Counted from the stretch's first letter, positions 35,894-45,011 are shown. The stretch is 64,000 nt of DNA from Terriglobus tenax (GCF_025685395.1 NZ_JAGSYA010000004.1:744001-808000), one strand, 5' to 3'. Program-made: numbers and translations. Notes: generated by a model from the letters alone, not told the origin.

Positions 35894-35974
35894 CTTGTCC
35901 TCGCGGCCGGAGCGCTTCGCGCGGAGTGGAGAGACCTGCATTTCGAGCGCTGAAGCGCCAAAAATGCAGGTCTC
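35894..35974. repeat. Dispersed intergenic repeat, copy 4, with stem-loop
   Basis: CTTGTCCTCGCGGCCGGAG, GCGGAGTGGAGAGACCTGCA match the other copies. Here the right end is followed by an inverted copy, so GAGACCTGCATTT and AAATGCAGGTCTC form a 13-bp stem around a short spacer (CGAGCGCTGAAGCGCC). It fills the gap between hrcA and the mrp-type gene. Confidence 0.75.
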
Positions 35975-35999
35975 ATTGATGGAGGAAAATCGATTCGCC

Positions 36000-36833
36000 C
36001 TACGTGATCTCCAGCACGTCGTCGGCCTTGTCACTCACCTCGGCCGCGCGCGCCACCACGTTCCTGGCAATCTCGTAGAAGCCCTTCGCACGCTCGGAAC
36101 TCTCGCCACCCAGCGCTACCGGCAGGCCGCGGTCACCGCCGGAGCGAATCTCCGGGTCAAGATCGACGCTGCCCAAAAAGTGCAGGCCGAACTGGCGTGC
36201 CGTCTGCTCCGTGCCGCCAGCACCGAAGACATCCAGAATGGTGCCGTCCGGCAACCGCATCTGGCTCATGTTCTCCACCATGCCCAGCACCTCGACATTT
36301 ACCTGGTGGAACATCTCCAGGGCCTTGCGGGCGTCCTGCAGAGCGACGCTCGATCCGGTGGAAACGACCACGGCTCCTGTCAGCGGCACCGTCTGGACCA
36401 GCGAGATGACCACGTCACCCGTTCCCGGCGGCAGATCGACCACCAGGTAATCCAGCTCACCCCAATCCACCTGCTGCAGGAACTGGCGGATGATCTGGTG
36501 CAGCATCGGTCCACGCATCACCATCGGCTTGTCGCCGGGCGAGATCAGGCCAATCGAGATAAACTTCACGCCGTGCGCCGTAATGGGCTCAATGCGGTTG
36601 TCGCCGATGACGTTCGGCTGCTTCTGTGAACCCAGCATCAGGGGCACATTCGGTCCGTAGATATCGGCATCCACCAGGCCCACGCGATATCCCAGCTTCG
36701 CCAGCGCAATCGCCAGGTTCACGCTGGTGGTGGTCTTGCCTACGCCGCCCTTGCCGCTGCCCACTGCAATTACATTTGCGATTCCTGGCAGCCGCTGCGG
36801 TCCCTGCGGCGCGTTATGTCCCATGTGTCCCAT
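36000..36833 (-). CDS. Mrp/NBP35-type P-loop ATPase (Fe-S carrier)
   Basis: The 277-residue protein has the deviant Walker A VIAVGSGKGGVGKTTTSVNL, switch motif LVDADIYGPNVPLML, and LVVDLPPGTGDVVISL, the ApbC/Mrp/Ind1 pattern for carriers of 4Fe-4S clusters. The usual N-terminal DUF59 domain is absent, and the CxxC typical of ApbC was not seen, so cluster transfer is inferred only from family. The ATG at 36833 has GGAG at 9 nt and is followed by a His/Met-rich start (MGHMGHNAPQGP). It lies downstream of the thioesterase gene, same strand. Confidence 0.88.
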   Translation of the reverse strand: MGHMGHNAPQGPQRLPGIANVIAVGSGKGGVGKTTTSVNLAIALAKLGYRVGLVDADIYGPNVPLMLGSQKQPNVIGDNRIEPITAHGVKFISIGLISPGDKPMVMRGPMLHQIIRQFLQQVDWGELDYLVVDLPPGTGDVVISLVQTVPLTGAVVVSTGSSVALQDARKALEMFHQVNVEVLGMVENMSQMRLPDGTILDVFGAGGTEQTARQFGLHFLGSVDLDPEIRSGGDRGLPVALGGESSERAKGFYEIARNVVARAAEVSDKADDVLEIT

Positions 36834-36869
36834 CTTGGTGTACTCCAAATCTTTTTCGGTTTCGCTGGT

Positions 36870-37391
36870 TTAGATGTACCAGGCGTTCTCAAGGCTCTTG
36901 CGGAGCCGCTTTTTTCGCTCAACCTCGCCACTGCGCGCCTCGCGGCGCTTCAGGGCATCGTCAAAGCGGCGCTTCTGATGCTCGGTCTCCGGCACCAGGC
37001 AATCCACCTCGACCGGGTGCCCGCTGTCATCCACAGCAACGTAGGTCAGGTACGCCGAAGAAACATGGCGGAGATTGCCCGTCTTCGGATCTTCCACCAT
37101 CGCCTTCACACCCACCTCCATGGAGGTACGGAAGGCGCGGTTGACGCTGGCCTTTAGAATCAGCACCTCGCCCACGTGAACCGGTGCGACGAAGTCCAGC
37201 GAATCCATGCTGGCGGTGACGACCGTCGTAGCCCGCGCGTGGCGGTATGCGGCCACGGCGCCCACCAGGTCAATAAACTGCATCAGGCGGCCGCCAAACA
37301 GGTTGCCAAGTCCATTGGCATCGCCGGGGAAGATGACTTCGCTGCGTTCGGCCTGGCTTTCGCGGACCGTCCGCTGTCGCTTCTCTTGCAT
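36870..37391 (-). CDS. Acyl-CoA thioesterase, hotdog fold
   Basis: The 173-residue protein has the YciA/BACH-type pattern: SEVIFPGDANGLGNLFGGRL, with the catalytic Asp/Asn region, TASMDSLDFVAPVHVGEVLI and TYVAVDDSGHPVEV. It should hydrolyse acyl-CoAs in the cytosol; the chain-length preference is not readable. A basic C-terminus (KKRLRKSLENAWYI) follows the domain. The ATG at 37391 fits the family; a longer frame upstream to 37502 is antisense to the TPR gene start. Confidence 0.88.
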   Translation of the reverse strand: MQEKRQRTVRESQAERSEVIFPGDANGLGNLFGGRLMQFIDLVGAVAAYRHARATTVVTASMDSLDFVAPVHVGEVLILKASVNRAFRTSMEVGVKAMVEDPKTGNLRHVSSAYLTYVAVDDSGHPVEVDCLVPETEHQKRRFDDALKRREARSGEVERKKRLRKSLENAWYI

Positions 37392-37452
37392 AGCTAACAG
37401 TTTACCGCCGCTGGCCTGCGCAGGTATCCAATTCCGCGATAGCCTGTAAGAG

Positions 37453-37761
37453 ATGGACAAGATTGCAGCACTCTCGGAAATTCTGACGATGGACCCCGCC
37501 AACGCCTTTGCCCGCTATGGGCTTGCCATGGAATACCTTGGCCAGGGCGACACGGACAAGGCCCTTGCCGAGTTCCAGACGCTACGCGAGCACCAGCCCG
37601 ACTACGTTCCCGGCCACCAGATGGCCGCGCAGACCCTGATCAAGCTTGGCCGCTACAGCGAGGCCCGCGAGCGCCTGGAGACGGGCCTTGCCGCCGCTGA
37701 AAAAACCGGCAATGGACACGCTATTTCCGAATTGTCGGGCCTATTAAGCGATTTGCCGTAA
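37453..37761 (+). CDS. Small TPR-like protein
   Basis: A 102-residue soluble protein with about two tetratricopeptide repeats (PANAFARYGLAMEYLGQGDT, YVPGHQMAAQTLIKLGRYSE). TPR modules bind partner proteins. Ribosome site AAGAG precedes the ATG. It opens a run of plus-strand genes reaching 42690; the next gene starts 38 bp later. Confidence 0.75.
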   Translation: MDKIAALSEILTMDPANAFARYGLAMEYLGQGDTDKALAEFQTLREHQPDYVPGHQMAAQTLIKLGRYSEARERLETGLAAAEKTGNGHAISELSGLLSDLP

Positions 37762-37799
37762 ATTTGCGTGCGGTGACTAAAAGCTGGCAGGATGCGGGG

Positions 37800-38135
37800 A
37801 TGAAGGTATTTCTTTTCGTTCTTGCTGCCACGGTCTTTGAAGCTGTCGGCGACGCGGTTATCCGCATTGCCGTACACACCGGCAACATGCGCGCAAGAGT
37901 CATGTTCTTCCTTCTCGGCAGCCTGCTGCTCACCGCCTATGGGACCTGCCTGAACATCGCTCCGGTTGAGTTCGCCACTGTCGTAGGCCTGTACATCGCG
38001 CTGTTGTTTATCGTCTTCCAGATCACGAACTACCTCTTCTTCGATGTCGCGCCAACCATCCCCGTCCTGCTGGGTGGCGTACTCATCCTGAGCGGAAGCG
38101 CGATTGTCTATCTCTGGAGACCTGTCGTCGAGTAG
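37800..38135 (+). CDS. Four-span membrane protein, small multidrug/EamA-like
   Basis: The 111-residue protein is almost all hydrophobic, with four predicted spans (MKVFLFVLAATVFEAVGDAV, VMFFLLGSLLLTAYGTCL, VVGLYIALLFIVFQI, PVLLGGVLILSGSAIVYLW). The size and layout resemble SMR/EamA half-units, and the Glu in span 1 (VFEAVGD) is where SMR pumps have their key Glu. This is a resemblance, not an identification. ATG at 37800 is preceded by GCGGGG. It ends two bases before the MgtC-like gene. Confidence 0.6.
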   Translation: MKVFLFVLAATVFEAVGDAVIRIAVHTGNMRARVMFFLLGSLLLTAYGTCLNIAPVEFATVVGLYIALLFIVFQITNYLFFDVAPTIPVLLGGVLILSGSAIVYLWRPVVE

Positions 38136-38136
38136 G

Positions 38137-38868
38137 ATGATCGCGATGCCTGCCAGTTGGTTCCCTGCCATGTCGCCCGATGTCTCCATGACCAGCATTG
38201 CGCTGCGTCTCGGCCTGGCAACAATCAGTTCCGCCGCCATCGGTTTCAATCGTGACGAGCGTTCGCACCCTGCCGGGCTGCGCACCATCATGCTGGTCTG
38301 CATGGCCGCAACGCTGGCATCGCTGGAGCTGAACCTGCTGCTGCCCACGGTGGGCAAAGCCGCCAACTCCTTCGTGCAGATTGATCCCATGCGGCTGCCT
38401 CTGGGCATCCTCACCGGCATCGGCTTCATCGGCGCAGGCGCCATCGTGCGCCGCGATAACTTCGTGACCGGCCTGACCACCGCCGCCACCATCTGGGTGG
38501 TCACCGTTCTGGGTATTTTGTTCGGTGCCGGCCAGCTTGTTCTGGGCAGCATCGGAGCCGCTTCCACCATCTTCGTTCTCTGGATCCTGGAGTATGTCGA
38601 TGACCGTCTTCCACGCAAGAAGCGAGGCACGTTATCGGTGTCGGTGGAATACACACCCACCATCGAGTCTGAAGTGATTGCCCTGCTTGCCAGCACAGGC
38701 TTCATCGCGGACCGCTGGCGTGTTTCGCATGACCGCGTCAACGGTATAACCACTCTGAGCTGCGATGTGACATGGAAAGCCTCCGGAGGCCGCCAGCCGC
38801 GCATACCCCGGCCATTTACTGAACTGCGCGCACTCCAGGGACTTCGCACCTTCTCGTGGGAAGAGTAA
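38137..38868 (+). CDS. MgtC/SapB family membrane protein
   Basis: The 243-residue protein has the MgtC signature: IALRLGLATISSAAIGFNRD, SHPAGLRTIMLVCMAATL, LPLGILTGIGFIGAGAIVRR and GLTTAATIWVVTVLGILFGA, with four or five spans and a soluble C-terminal domain of about 80 residues. Relatives act in Mg limitation or acid tolerance, partly by modulating ATP synthase; which applies here is unknown. A second ATG at 38146 is equally possible. Confidence 0.88.
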   Translation: MIAMPASWFPAMSPDVSMTSIALRLGLATISSAAIGFNRDERSHPAGLRTIMLVCMAATLASLELNLLLPTVGKAANSFVQIDPMRLPLGILTGIGFIGAGAIVRRDNFVTGLTTAATIWVVTVLGILFGAGQLVLGSIGAASTIFVLWILEYVDDRLPRKKRGTLSVSVEYTPTIESEVIALLASTGFIADRWRVSHDRVNGITTLSCDVTWKASGGRQPRIPRPFTELRALQGLRTFSWEE

Positions 38869-38892
38869 CGGCCACAGGCCTATACTTGTGCC

Positions 38893-40425
38893 ATGCCGGT
38901 AACGAAGAACCTGCCCCTGACCCTTGGCGAATTGAAAAAGAGCGAGTGGACGCCGGAGCGCGTCAACCGCTCCGTCAAAGACGAGCTGCGCGAGAACCTG
39001 ATCGCACGCCTGCGCTCCAGGCAGACCATCTTCCCCGGCATCGTCGGCTATGAAGACACCGTCGTTCCGCAGATCGTCAACGCCGTGCTGTCAAAGCACA
39101 ACTTCATCCTTCTGGGTCTGCGCGGACAGGCAAAGAGCCGTATTCTGCGCGCACTGACCAACCTGCTCGATCCCGTCGTTCCCTATGTCGCCGGCTCGGA
39201 GCTGCGCGACAATCCCTACAAGCCGCTGAGCAAGTACGCCCGCGACCTGGTCGCAGAACAAGGCGACGACACCCCCATCGCTTGGCTGACGCCGGACGAT
39301 CGCTACGTCGAGAAGCTTGCTACACCGGACGTCACCGTGGCCGACCTCGTCGGCGATCTTGACCCCATCAAGGCAGCGCGCGGCGGGCAGGAGCTCTCCA
39401 GCGAACTGACCATGCACTACGGCCTTCTGCCCCGCGCCAATCGAGGCCTCTTCATCATCAATGAGGTGCCGGACCTCGCCGGCAAGATCCAGGTCGCGCT
39501 CTTCAACATCATGCAGGAAGGCGACGTGCAGATTAAGGGCTACCCCGTCCGCCTGCAGCTGGATGTCGCCATCGCATTCTCGGCGAACCCGGAGGACTAC
39601 ACGGCGCGCGGCAAGATCGTCACTCCACTGAAGGACCGCATCGGCTCGGAGATCCGCACCCACTATCCGGAGTCGCTCGAAGAAGCCATCAGCATCACCA
39701 CACAGGAGGCCTGGGCCGCACGCCCCAACTCCTCCATCGAGATTCCCGGCTACATCCGCGAAGTCGTTGAGCTGATCGCCTTCCTCGCCCGCGAGGACAA
39801 GAAGGTCGACAAGCGCTCCGGCGTCTCGCAGCGCCTGCCTATCTCGACCATGGAACTCGTCCTCTCCAACGCCGAACGCCGCGCCCTCATCCATGGCGAA
39901 GAACTCTCCGTGCCCCGCATCGGCGACATCTTCACCGCCCTTCCTGGCATCACCGGCAAGATCGAGCTGGAGTACGAAGGCGAGATGCGCGGCGCCGATG
40001 TCATTATCCGCGACATCATCCGCCAGGCCGTACAGCGCAGCTTCGACAAGCACTTCGGCAACGTGAACACGCAGCAGATTGAGGAGTGGTTCAACCTGGG
40101 CGGCACCGTGCAGTTGAACGACCAGCAGCCCGCAGCAGCGTCCCTGAAAGAGCTGAAGCAGATTCAGGGACTGCTCGACAAGCTGGAGCCTGTGGGCATC
40201 ACGGCAAAGTCATCGCCGGAGATGACAGTTTCCGCGGCAGAGTTCCTTCTCGAAGGCATGACAGCGCACAAGCGCATCACCCGCAGCGAGGAACGCAGCT
40301 TCTCCGCCGGCGAAAAAGGCCGCCGCCACGAACAGGCCGCCAACTTCCACGAGACGGTACGCGAGCGCGAAAAGGACAAGGAAGACTGGGGTTCTAAGAA
40401 CCGCACACGCCGCGGCTTCAACTAA
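38893..40425 (+). CDS. MoxR/Mg-chelatase-type AAA ATPase
   Basis: The 510-residue protein has an AAA module with Walker A FILLGLRGQAKSRIL (about residues 73-86) and Walker B GLFIINEVPDLAGKIQ, sensor region FSANPEDYTARGKIV and a long C-terminal helical part. The Ala before the Lys of Walker A and Asn in place of the Walker B Asp look odd but recur in the related family I know (GQAKTR and INELPDL), so activity is likely. Such ATPases work with a VWA-domain partner to remodel or activate targets; the VWA gene is at 41449. Located in the cytosol. Confidence 0.85.
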   Translation: MPVTKNLPLTLGELKKSEWTPERVNRSVKDELRENLIARLRSRQTIFPGIVGYEDTVVPQIVNAVLSKHNFILLGLRGQAKSRILRALTNLLDPVVPYVAGSELRDNPYKPLSKYARDLVAEQGDDTPIAWLTPDDRYVEKLATPDVTVADLVGDLDPIKAARGGQELSSELTMHYGLLPRANRGLFIINEVPDLAGKIQVALFNIMQEGDVQIKGYPVRLQLDVAIAFSANPEDYTARGKIVTPLKDRIGSEIRTHYPESLEEAISITTQEAWAARPNSSIEIPGYIREVVELIAFLAREDKKVDKRSGVSQRLPISTMELVLSNAERRALIHGEELSVPRIGDIFTALPGITGKIELEYEGEMRGADVIIRDIIRQAVQRSFDKHFGNVNTQQIEEWFNLGGTVQLNDQQPAAASLKELKQIQGLLDKLEPVGITAKSSPEMTVSAAEFLLEGMTAHKRITRSEERSFSAGEKGRRHEQAANFHETVREREKDKEDWGSKNRTRRGFN

Positions 40426-40428
40426 AAC

Positions 40429-40674
40429 ATGGAATTCAATGGCAAGGACGACGCTCTCGCTCGTTGGCTTCATGGCATCTGTGCTTTGCCGCTTGCAGTT
40501 GTCGCATTCTTATTTATCCGCTGCGGAGGTTGGCACCAGACCTCAAGAGGTTGGATCATTGGCGCTTCCCTTGGCTTCAGCATCGGGTATGTGTCATACC
40601 GCTGTGCTTTTTACGCGATCACGGGGCGCAGGAGCATCAACGAAGATGACATGTGGCGCATCAACCGCCCCTAA
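40429..40674 (+). CDS. Small two-span membrane protein
   Basis: An 81-residue protein starting 4 bp after the AAA gene stop. It has two hydrophobic segments (ICALPLAVVAFLFIRCGG and GWIIGASLGFSIGYVSYR) and a polar end (SINEDDMWRINRP). I do not recognise a family. The overlapping frame at 40439 is a shadow. Its AT content is higher than in the flanking genes, which may mean recent arrival or weak constraint. Confidence 0.5.
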   Translation: MEFNGKDDALARWLHGICALPLAVVAFLFIRCGGWHQTSRGWIIGASLGFSIGYVSYRCAFYAITGRRSINEDDMWRINRP

Positions 40675-40737
40675 GTATTCGTAATTTGAAGATGCAAAAT
40701 TTTTATATGGCGGCGACACCCGCTAGGGACCGCGCTT

Positions 40738-41424
40738 ATGGTTCAACTCATGAACATCAGCGCTACGCAGATCGTCTTCGACACCACAGCCGCCACCTAT
40801 GACCAGGATCGCGCGAAGCTGATACCTTCGCATGACACCTTCTACGGCTGGGCCATCCGCCTCATCCCGCCCGCTGCGAGAACCATCATCGACCTCGGCG
40901 CGGGCACAGGGCATCTGACCGCGATGCTTCGCCAGCACTTTCCCGCGGCGAAGATTCATCTCGTCGATTTCTCCCAGCCCATGCTCGACCGCGCTCGCGA
41001 GCGTTTCCGCGGCGACGCCAACGTCGAGTTCCACCAACTCGACTACGCTGCGCAGCCCTTGCCCACGGAAGCCTGTGCTGTTGTCTCCGCGCTCTCCATC
41101 CATCACTGCACTGATGCCGACAAGCAGCGTGTCATCCAGGCAGCGTACAACGCGCTCAAACCCAACGGCGTCTTCCTCAACGCCGAACAGGTGGCCGGCC
41201 CCACACCCGCGCAGACGGATGCCTACAACGAGCTTTGGCTGCGCCAGATCCGCTCCAACGGAGCCACCGAAGAGCAGATCGAAGCCAGCCTCTACCGCCG
41301 CCGCGACGACAAGTGCTCACCGGTGGAAACCCAACTTGAATGGATGCGCTCCGCGGGCTTTGCCGACGCAGACTGCTGGTACAAGGAGTCCGGCTTCGCC
41401 GTTCTGGCAGGCACAAGGCTCTAG
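40738..41424 (+). CDS. Class I SAM-dependent methyltransferase
   Basis: The 228-residue protein has the SAM-binding motif RTIIDLGAGTGHLTAMLRQH, acidic loop IHLVDFSQPMLDRARERF, and the later motifs AVVSALSIHHCTDADKQRVI and ALKPNGVFLNAEQVAG. The pattern is that of UbiE/Methyltransf_25-type small-molecule enzymes; the substrate cannot be read. It sits between the AAA ATPase and the VWA gene, 24 bp before the latter. Confidence 0.85.
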   Translation: MVQLMNISATQIVFDTTAATYDQDRAKLIPSHDTFYGWAIRLIPPAARTIIDLGAGTGHLTAMLRQHFPAAKIHLVDFSQPMLDRARERFRGDANVEFHQLDYAAQPLPTEACAVVSALSIHHCTDADKQRVIQAAYNALKPNGVFLNAEQVAGPTPAQTDAYNELWLRQIRSNGATEEQIEASLYRRRDDKCSPVETQLEWMRSAGFADADCWYKESGFAVLAGTRL

Positions 41425-41448
41425 CGGGCGTATCATCAAACCAGGCCC

Positions 41449-42690
41449 ATGAAGACGACGCGCTACAAGAAATACGAGGGCGACCTGGCCAGCGAGCTTG
41501 GTCTTGAGGAGTTGATGGAGGCGCTCGGCGACTTCCTGCTCGACTCCGGCTTCCAGGACCCCTACGGCGACTTCAGCGAGATGAACATGGACCAGTCGCT
41601 CGACGACCTGCGTGAGGCCATCCGCCAGGTGCTGGAGAACGGCGACTTCCTGGACGAAGATACCCAGCAGCAGTACGACGACATGAGCGCCGAGCAGCAG
41701 GAGCAGATGCTCGACAAGCTGATCGAGCGCATGCAGAACGAGAACATGATCCGCACCGACGCGGAAACCTCAGACAGCACGCAGCCATCCACTGCTCCGG
41801 GCGAGGTAGGACGCAATGAGTCCGAGGTACGCTTCGAAGTCACTGACAAGTCGATGGACTTCCTCGGTTACAAGGCGCTGCGCAACCTGCTCGGCTCCAT
41901 GGGCCGCGCCAACTTTGGCCGTCATGACACCATCCACGAGGCCAGCGGCATCGAAGCCAGCGGATCCTCCAAGCCCTACGAATTCGGGGACACGCTGAAC
42001 CTGGACGTAACCGCCACGCTCAAGTCCGCCATCGAACGCGAAGGCCTGACCATGCCGCTGAATATTGAGTACAGCGACCTGCACGTCCATCAGTCAGAGT
42101 TCCAGGCATCCTGCGCTACAGTCGTCATGCTGGACTGCTCGCACTCCATGATCCTGTACGGCGAAGACCGCTTCACCCCGGCCAAGCGCGTGGCCATGGC
42201 GCTGGCGCACCTGACACGCACGCAGTTCCCAGGCGACTCACTGCACCTCGTGCTCTTCCACGACTCCGCCGAGGAGATTCCCATCTCGCAACTTGGCCGC
42301 GTCAAGGTTGGTCCCTGGTACACCAATACGCGCGAGGGCTTCAAGGTCGCACGGCGTATCCTCTCTCGCTCGAACAAGCAGATGAAGCAGATCGTCATGA
42401 TCACCGACGGGAAACCCTCGGCGCTCACGCTGCCCGATGGCCGCATCTACAAAAACGCCTTCGGCCTTGATCCGCTTGTCGTCTCCGAAACACTGGAAGA
42501 GGTCGGACGGTGCAAGCGTTCCGGCATCCAGATCAACACCTTCATGCTGACCAATGACTTCTCCCTCGTCCAGTTCGTACAGAAGGTCACGGCCATGTGC
42601 CGCGGCAAGGCCTACTTCACCACGCCGCAGACTCTGGGGAATTACCTGCTGATGGACTTCATGCAGCGCCGCATGAAGTCCGTCCACTAG
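41449..42690 (+). CDS. VWA-domain protein, partner of the AAA ATPase
   Basis: The 413-residue protein has an acidic N-terminal half ([20 protein letters not shown], then a Gln/Glu-rich segment) and a C-terminal von Willebrand A domain with the MIDAS motif [20 protein letters not shown] near residue 227, plus [16 protein letters not shown]. No signal peptide, so cytosolic. AAA plus VWA pairs act as chelatase-like or chaperone machines. Its stop overlaps the convergent Gfo/Idh stop by four bases. Confidence 0.85.
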   Translation: MKTTRYKKYEGDLASELGLEELMEALGDFLLDSGFQDPYGDFSEMNMDQSLDDLREAIRQVLENGDFLDEDTQQQYDDMSAEQQEQMLDKLIERMQNENMIRTDAETSDSTQPSTAPGEVGRNESEVRFEVTDKSMDFLGYKALRNLLGSMGRANFGRHDTIHEASGIEASGSSKPYEFGDTLNLDVTATLKSAIEREGLTMPLNIEYSDLHVHQSEFQASCATVVMLDCSHSMILYGEDRFTPAKRVAMALAHLTRTQFPGDSLHLVLFHDSAEEIPISQLGRVKVGPWYTNTREGFKVARRILSRSNKQMKQIVMITDGKPSALTLPDGRIYKNAFGLDPLVVSETLEEVGRCKRSGIQINTFMLTNDFSLVQFVQKVTAMCRGKAYFTTPQTLGNYLLMDFMQRRMKSVH

Positions 42691-43949
42691 ACAAACTTTT
42701 TGATATCGAAGCCCAGCTGATACGCCTCGGTATCGGCCTCAATCTCTTCCCAGCTCACGGACCGCCCTGTCTCAGCAGCCTTTCGCGCCAGCATGCAGCT
42801 GCGCGCACTCTCCACGCCGGCCGCAATCTGGTTCTGGAAGGTATTGCTGGTAATGCTTTCAATAAAGCTGCGGTCTTTCATCTTGTCTGCTTCGGCAAGG
42901 TTATCGCTGAAGGCACCGTCAGCGGCGAATTTGGTATCGCTGCTCTGTTCACTGCCAGACCACGTCCATGGCTTCAGTCCCTGGATGCCGAGCGTTCCCT
43001 TGTACGGCATCTCGGCCAGGCCATCGGTCCCGAAGATGGTCTCCTTCACATCAAAGTAGCCGGCGGCATTGAACTGCGTGGAGCTGAAGACAAACTCCGC
43101 ACCGTTGGGATAGGTAAAGATCACCTCGTAGTTGTCATTGATATTGCCCGCGTTCGTCAGCACTTTACGGCTGGCGCGCGCAACCGCCTTCACCGGATGG
43201 GTGTTCATCACCCAGTTGCACACGTCAATGACGTGGATGTTCTGCTCCAGCAGAATGTCTCCGGACAACGTCTTGTCCCAGAGCCAGTTGCGCAGGCGCA
43301 ACTCATCCTTGGGCATGTTGCCACGGTCAGGATAGGTTGCTGTGGGAGCGTTGTAGTGTCCGCTGAGCGATGCGATCCTGCCGATCTGTCCTTCGTGGAT
43401 GCGTTTGACGATCTCGATAAACGGCGGCGCCGAACGAATCTGGAATCCAACCGAGATGCTGACCTTGTTCCCTACGCGTTTTGCTATCTCCAGAGCCCGG
43501 CGTGTCTGCGGAATATCCACACCGACCGGCTTCTCGCAGTACACATGCTTGCCGCCAGCCGTCAGCACATCCATGTGCTCCACATGAAAGAAGGGCGGCG
43601 TGGAGATCTGGACCGCGTCAATCTTCGGGTTGGCCGCCATCGCCTTGTAGGACTCCCATCCATGGAAGGTCATCTTGGAGTCAATGGCAGAGAGGCCGAG
43701 CGAAGCATTGACCTGGTCAAAGTGCTGCTTCCCTTTGGCAAGCTGGTCCGGGAAGATGTCGCCCAGCGCCACGATGCGTGCCTGTGTATTCTTCGCAAAC
43801 GAAGTGGCAACCGAGGTGCCGCGTTTGCCGCAACCAAGCAAGCCGTAGTTCACGCTCGAATTGGCAGCGTAGCTGAAGGCAACGCTCGGCTTGACGATCA
43901 TCAGTCCGCCAACGGCTCCGGCGCTCTTGAGAAAATTTCTGCGATCCAT
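42687..43949 (-). CDS. Tat-exported Gfo/Idh/MocA oxidoreductase
   Basis: The 420-residue protein starts with a twin-arginine signal (MDRRNFLKSAGAVGGLMIVK). It has a Rossmann domain (NYGLLGCGKRGTSVATSF), the family motif VYCEKPVGVDIPQTRRALE, and a C-terminal substrate domain. Exported members keep NAD(H) bound and can oxidise or hydrolyse glycosides through a 3-keto intermediate. The next gene upstream, 15 bp away, encodes a Tat-exported TIM-barrel protein, so the two probably act together outside the cytoplasm. Confidence 0.88.
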   Translation of the reverse strand: MDRRNFLKSAGAVGGLMIVKPSVAFSYAANSSVNYGLLGCGKRGTSVATSFAKNTQARIVALGDIFPDQLAKGKQHFDQVNASLGLSAIDSKMTFHGWESYKAMAANPKIDAVQISTPPFFHVEHMDVLTAGGKHVYCEKPVGVDIPQTRRALEIAKRVGNKVSISVGFQIRSAPPFIEIVKRIHEGQIGRIASLSGHYNAPTATYPDRGNMPKDELRLRNWLWDKTLSGDILLEQNIHVIDVCNWVMNTHPVKAVARASRKVLTNAGNINDNYEVIFTYPNGAEFVFSSTQFNAAGYFDVKETIFGTDGLAEMPYKGTLGIQGLKPWTWSGSEQSSDTKFAADGAFSDNLAEADKMKDRSFIESITSNTFQNQIAAGVESARSCMLARKAAETGRSVSWEEIEADTEAYQLGFDIKKFV

Positions 43950-43963
43950 CGGGAATCTCCTGG

Positions 43964-44950
43964 CTACGCGTTCCTGATCTTGTTCAGAATGTTTTCGAGA
44001 TAAAGCTTTTCTTCTTTTACGTCCTGAATCTGCTGCGGGCCAGAGGTCTCGCGCTCAATGCTGACCGCGCCCTGGTAGCCGAGTTCATGCAGCATCTGCA
44101 GCACCCTGGGAAAATCGACCTCACCCCTCCCGATCACCACCTCTTCCCCCAGCTTGTCCGGATTGGTGGGCCACTTGCCGTCCTTTGCGTGCATGGCGCG
44201 GACATGCGGTCCCAGCACCTTCAGCGCATCCACCGGGTTGGCCTTGCCGTAAAGGATGAGGTTCGCCGTGTCCAGACCGACGCCAAGCGCGGGGTTATTC
44301 ACGTCCTTGATCATGCGCAGCATGGTCGTTGGCGTCTCCTGCCCCGTCTCCATCAGGAAACTCTGCCCGTTGGCCGCGCAGTGCCTGGTAATCTCAGTGA
44401 TCGCTGCGACTGTTTCCGGATAGAGCGGGTCCTTCGGGTCTTCCGAAATAAAGCCGCAGTGTGTCTGTACACGGCCAATGCCCAGAGACTTCGCAAAGTC
44501 CGAGCATTGCTTCAGCGCATCCAGCCGTGCCTGACGATACGCCCGCGGAACCAGGCCAATGGTGGAGGGCCCTTCCAGGAAGTTCCACTTCAACGGCTGT
44601 GGATTGACTACCTCCGCCGTCGTGGCAATGACCTGGTACTTCTCCAGCAAGCCGGCGAACTGCTTCGTCAGCGCAGGAGTGAAGTGGTCAAGATAGCCGT
44701 CCAGCGAAAGGAAGCAGGTCTCGAACCCAAGCTCGTGCACCAGACGGATCTTCGCCTCCGGATCAGGCGATGGCTTGATCAGCAGCCCCAGCTCCATCGG
44801 AGCATGTTGTGGCTGCTTGTAGCTGGACTGCGCCATCAGCGAAGCGGGTGCCGTGGCCATCGCCGCGCCTGCCGTAGCCAGGGTTGCTTGTTTCAGAAAA
44901 GCTCGACGCTCCATGGAAGCAGCCTCTCGTTTTTCCAGCGGGGATGACAT
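43964..44950 (-). CDS. Tat-exported TIM-barrel sugar isomerase/epimerase-like protein
   Basis: The 328-residue protein carries a twin-arginine signal (MERRAFLKQATLATAGAAMA) and a xylose-isomerase-like barrel (GLLIKPSPDPEAKIRLVHEL, GRVQTHCGFISEDP, ALGVGLDTANLILYGKANPV, RGEVDFPRVLQMLHELGYQG, SIERETSGPQQIQ) with metal-binding Glu, Asp and His positions. The ATG at 44950 has GGAGG at 6 nt. It leads the pair with the Tat-exported oxidoreductase. The likely role is epimerising or splitting a keto-sugar. Confidence 0.85.
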   Translation of the reverse strand: MSSPLEKREAASMERRAFLKQATLATAGAAMATAPASLMAQSSYKQPQHAPMELGLLIKPSPDPEAKIRLVHELGFETCFLSLDGYLDHFTPALTKQFAGLLEKYQVIATTAEVVNPQPLKWNFLEGPSTIGLVPRAYRQARLDALKQCSDFAKSLGIGRVQTHCGFISEDPKDPLYPETVAAITEITRHCAANGQSFLMETGQETPTTMLRMIKDVNNPALGVGLDTANLILYGKANPVDALKVLGPHVRAMHAKDGKWPTNPDKLGEEVVIGRGEVDFPRVLQMLHELGYQGAVSIERETSGPQQIQDVKEEKLYLENILNKIRNA

Positions 44951-45011
44951 GGACAACCTCCGTATGCGCGGACGCGCCGCGTTTGAAAACTATCAGTGGC
45001 ACAGACAAAAC

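Noticed and set aside
38893-40425. Loss of activity in the AAA ATPase because of the unusual Walker residues.
   Set aside because: The same GQAK[ST] and INE substitutions occur throughout the related family as I know it, so they are not a defect of this copy.
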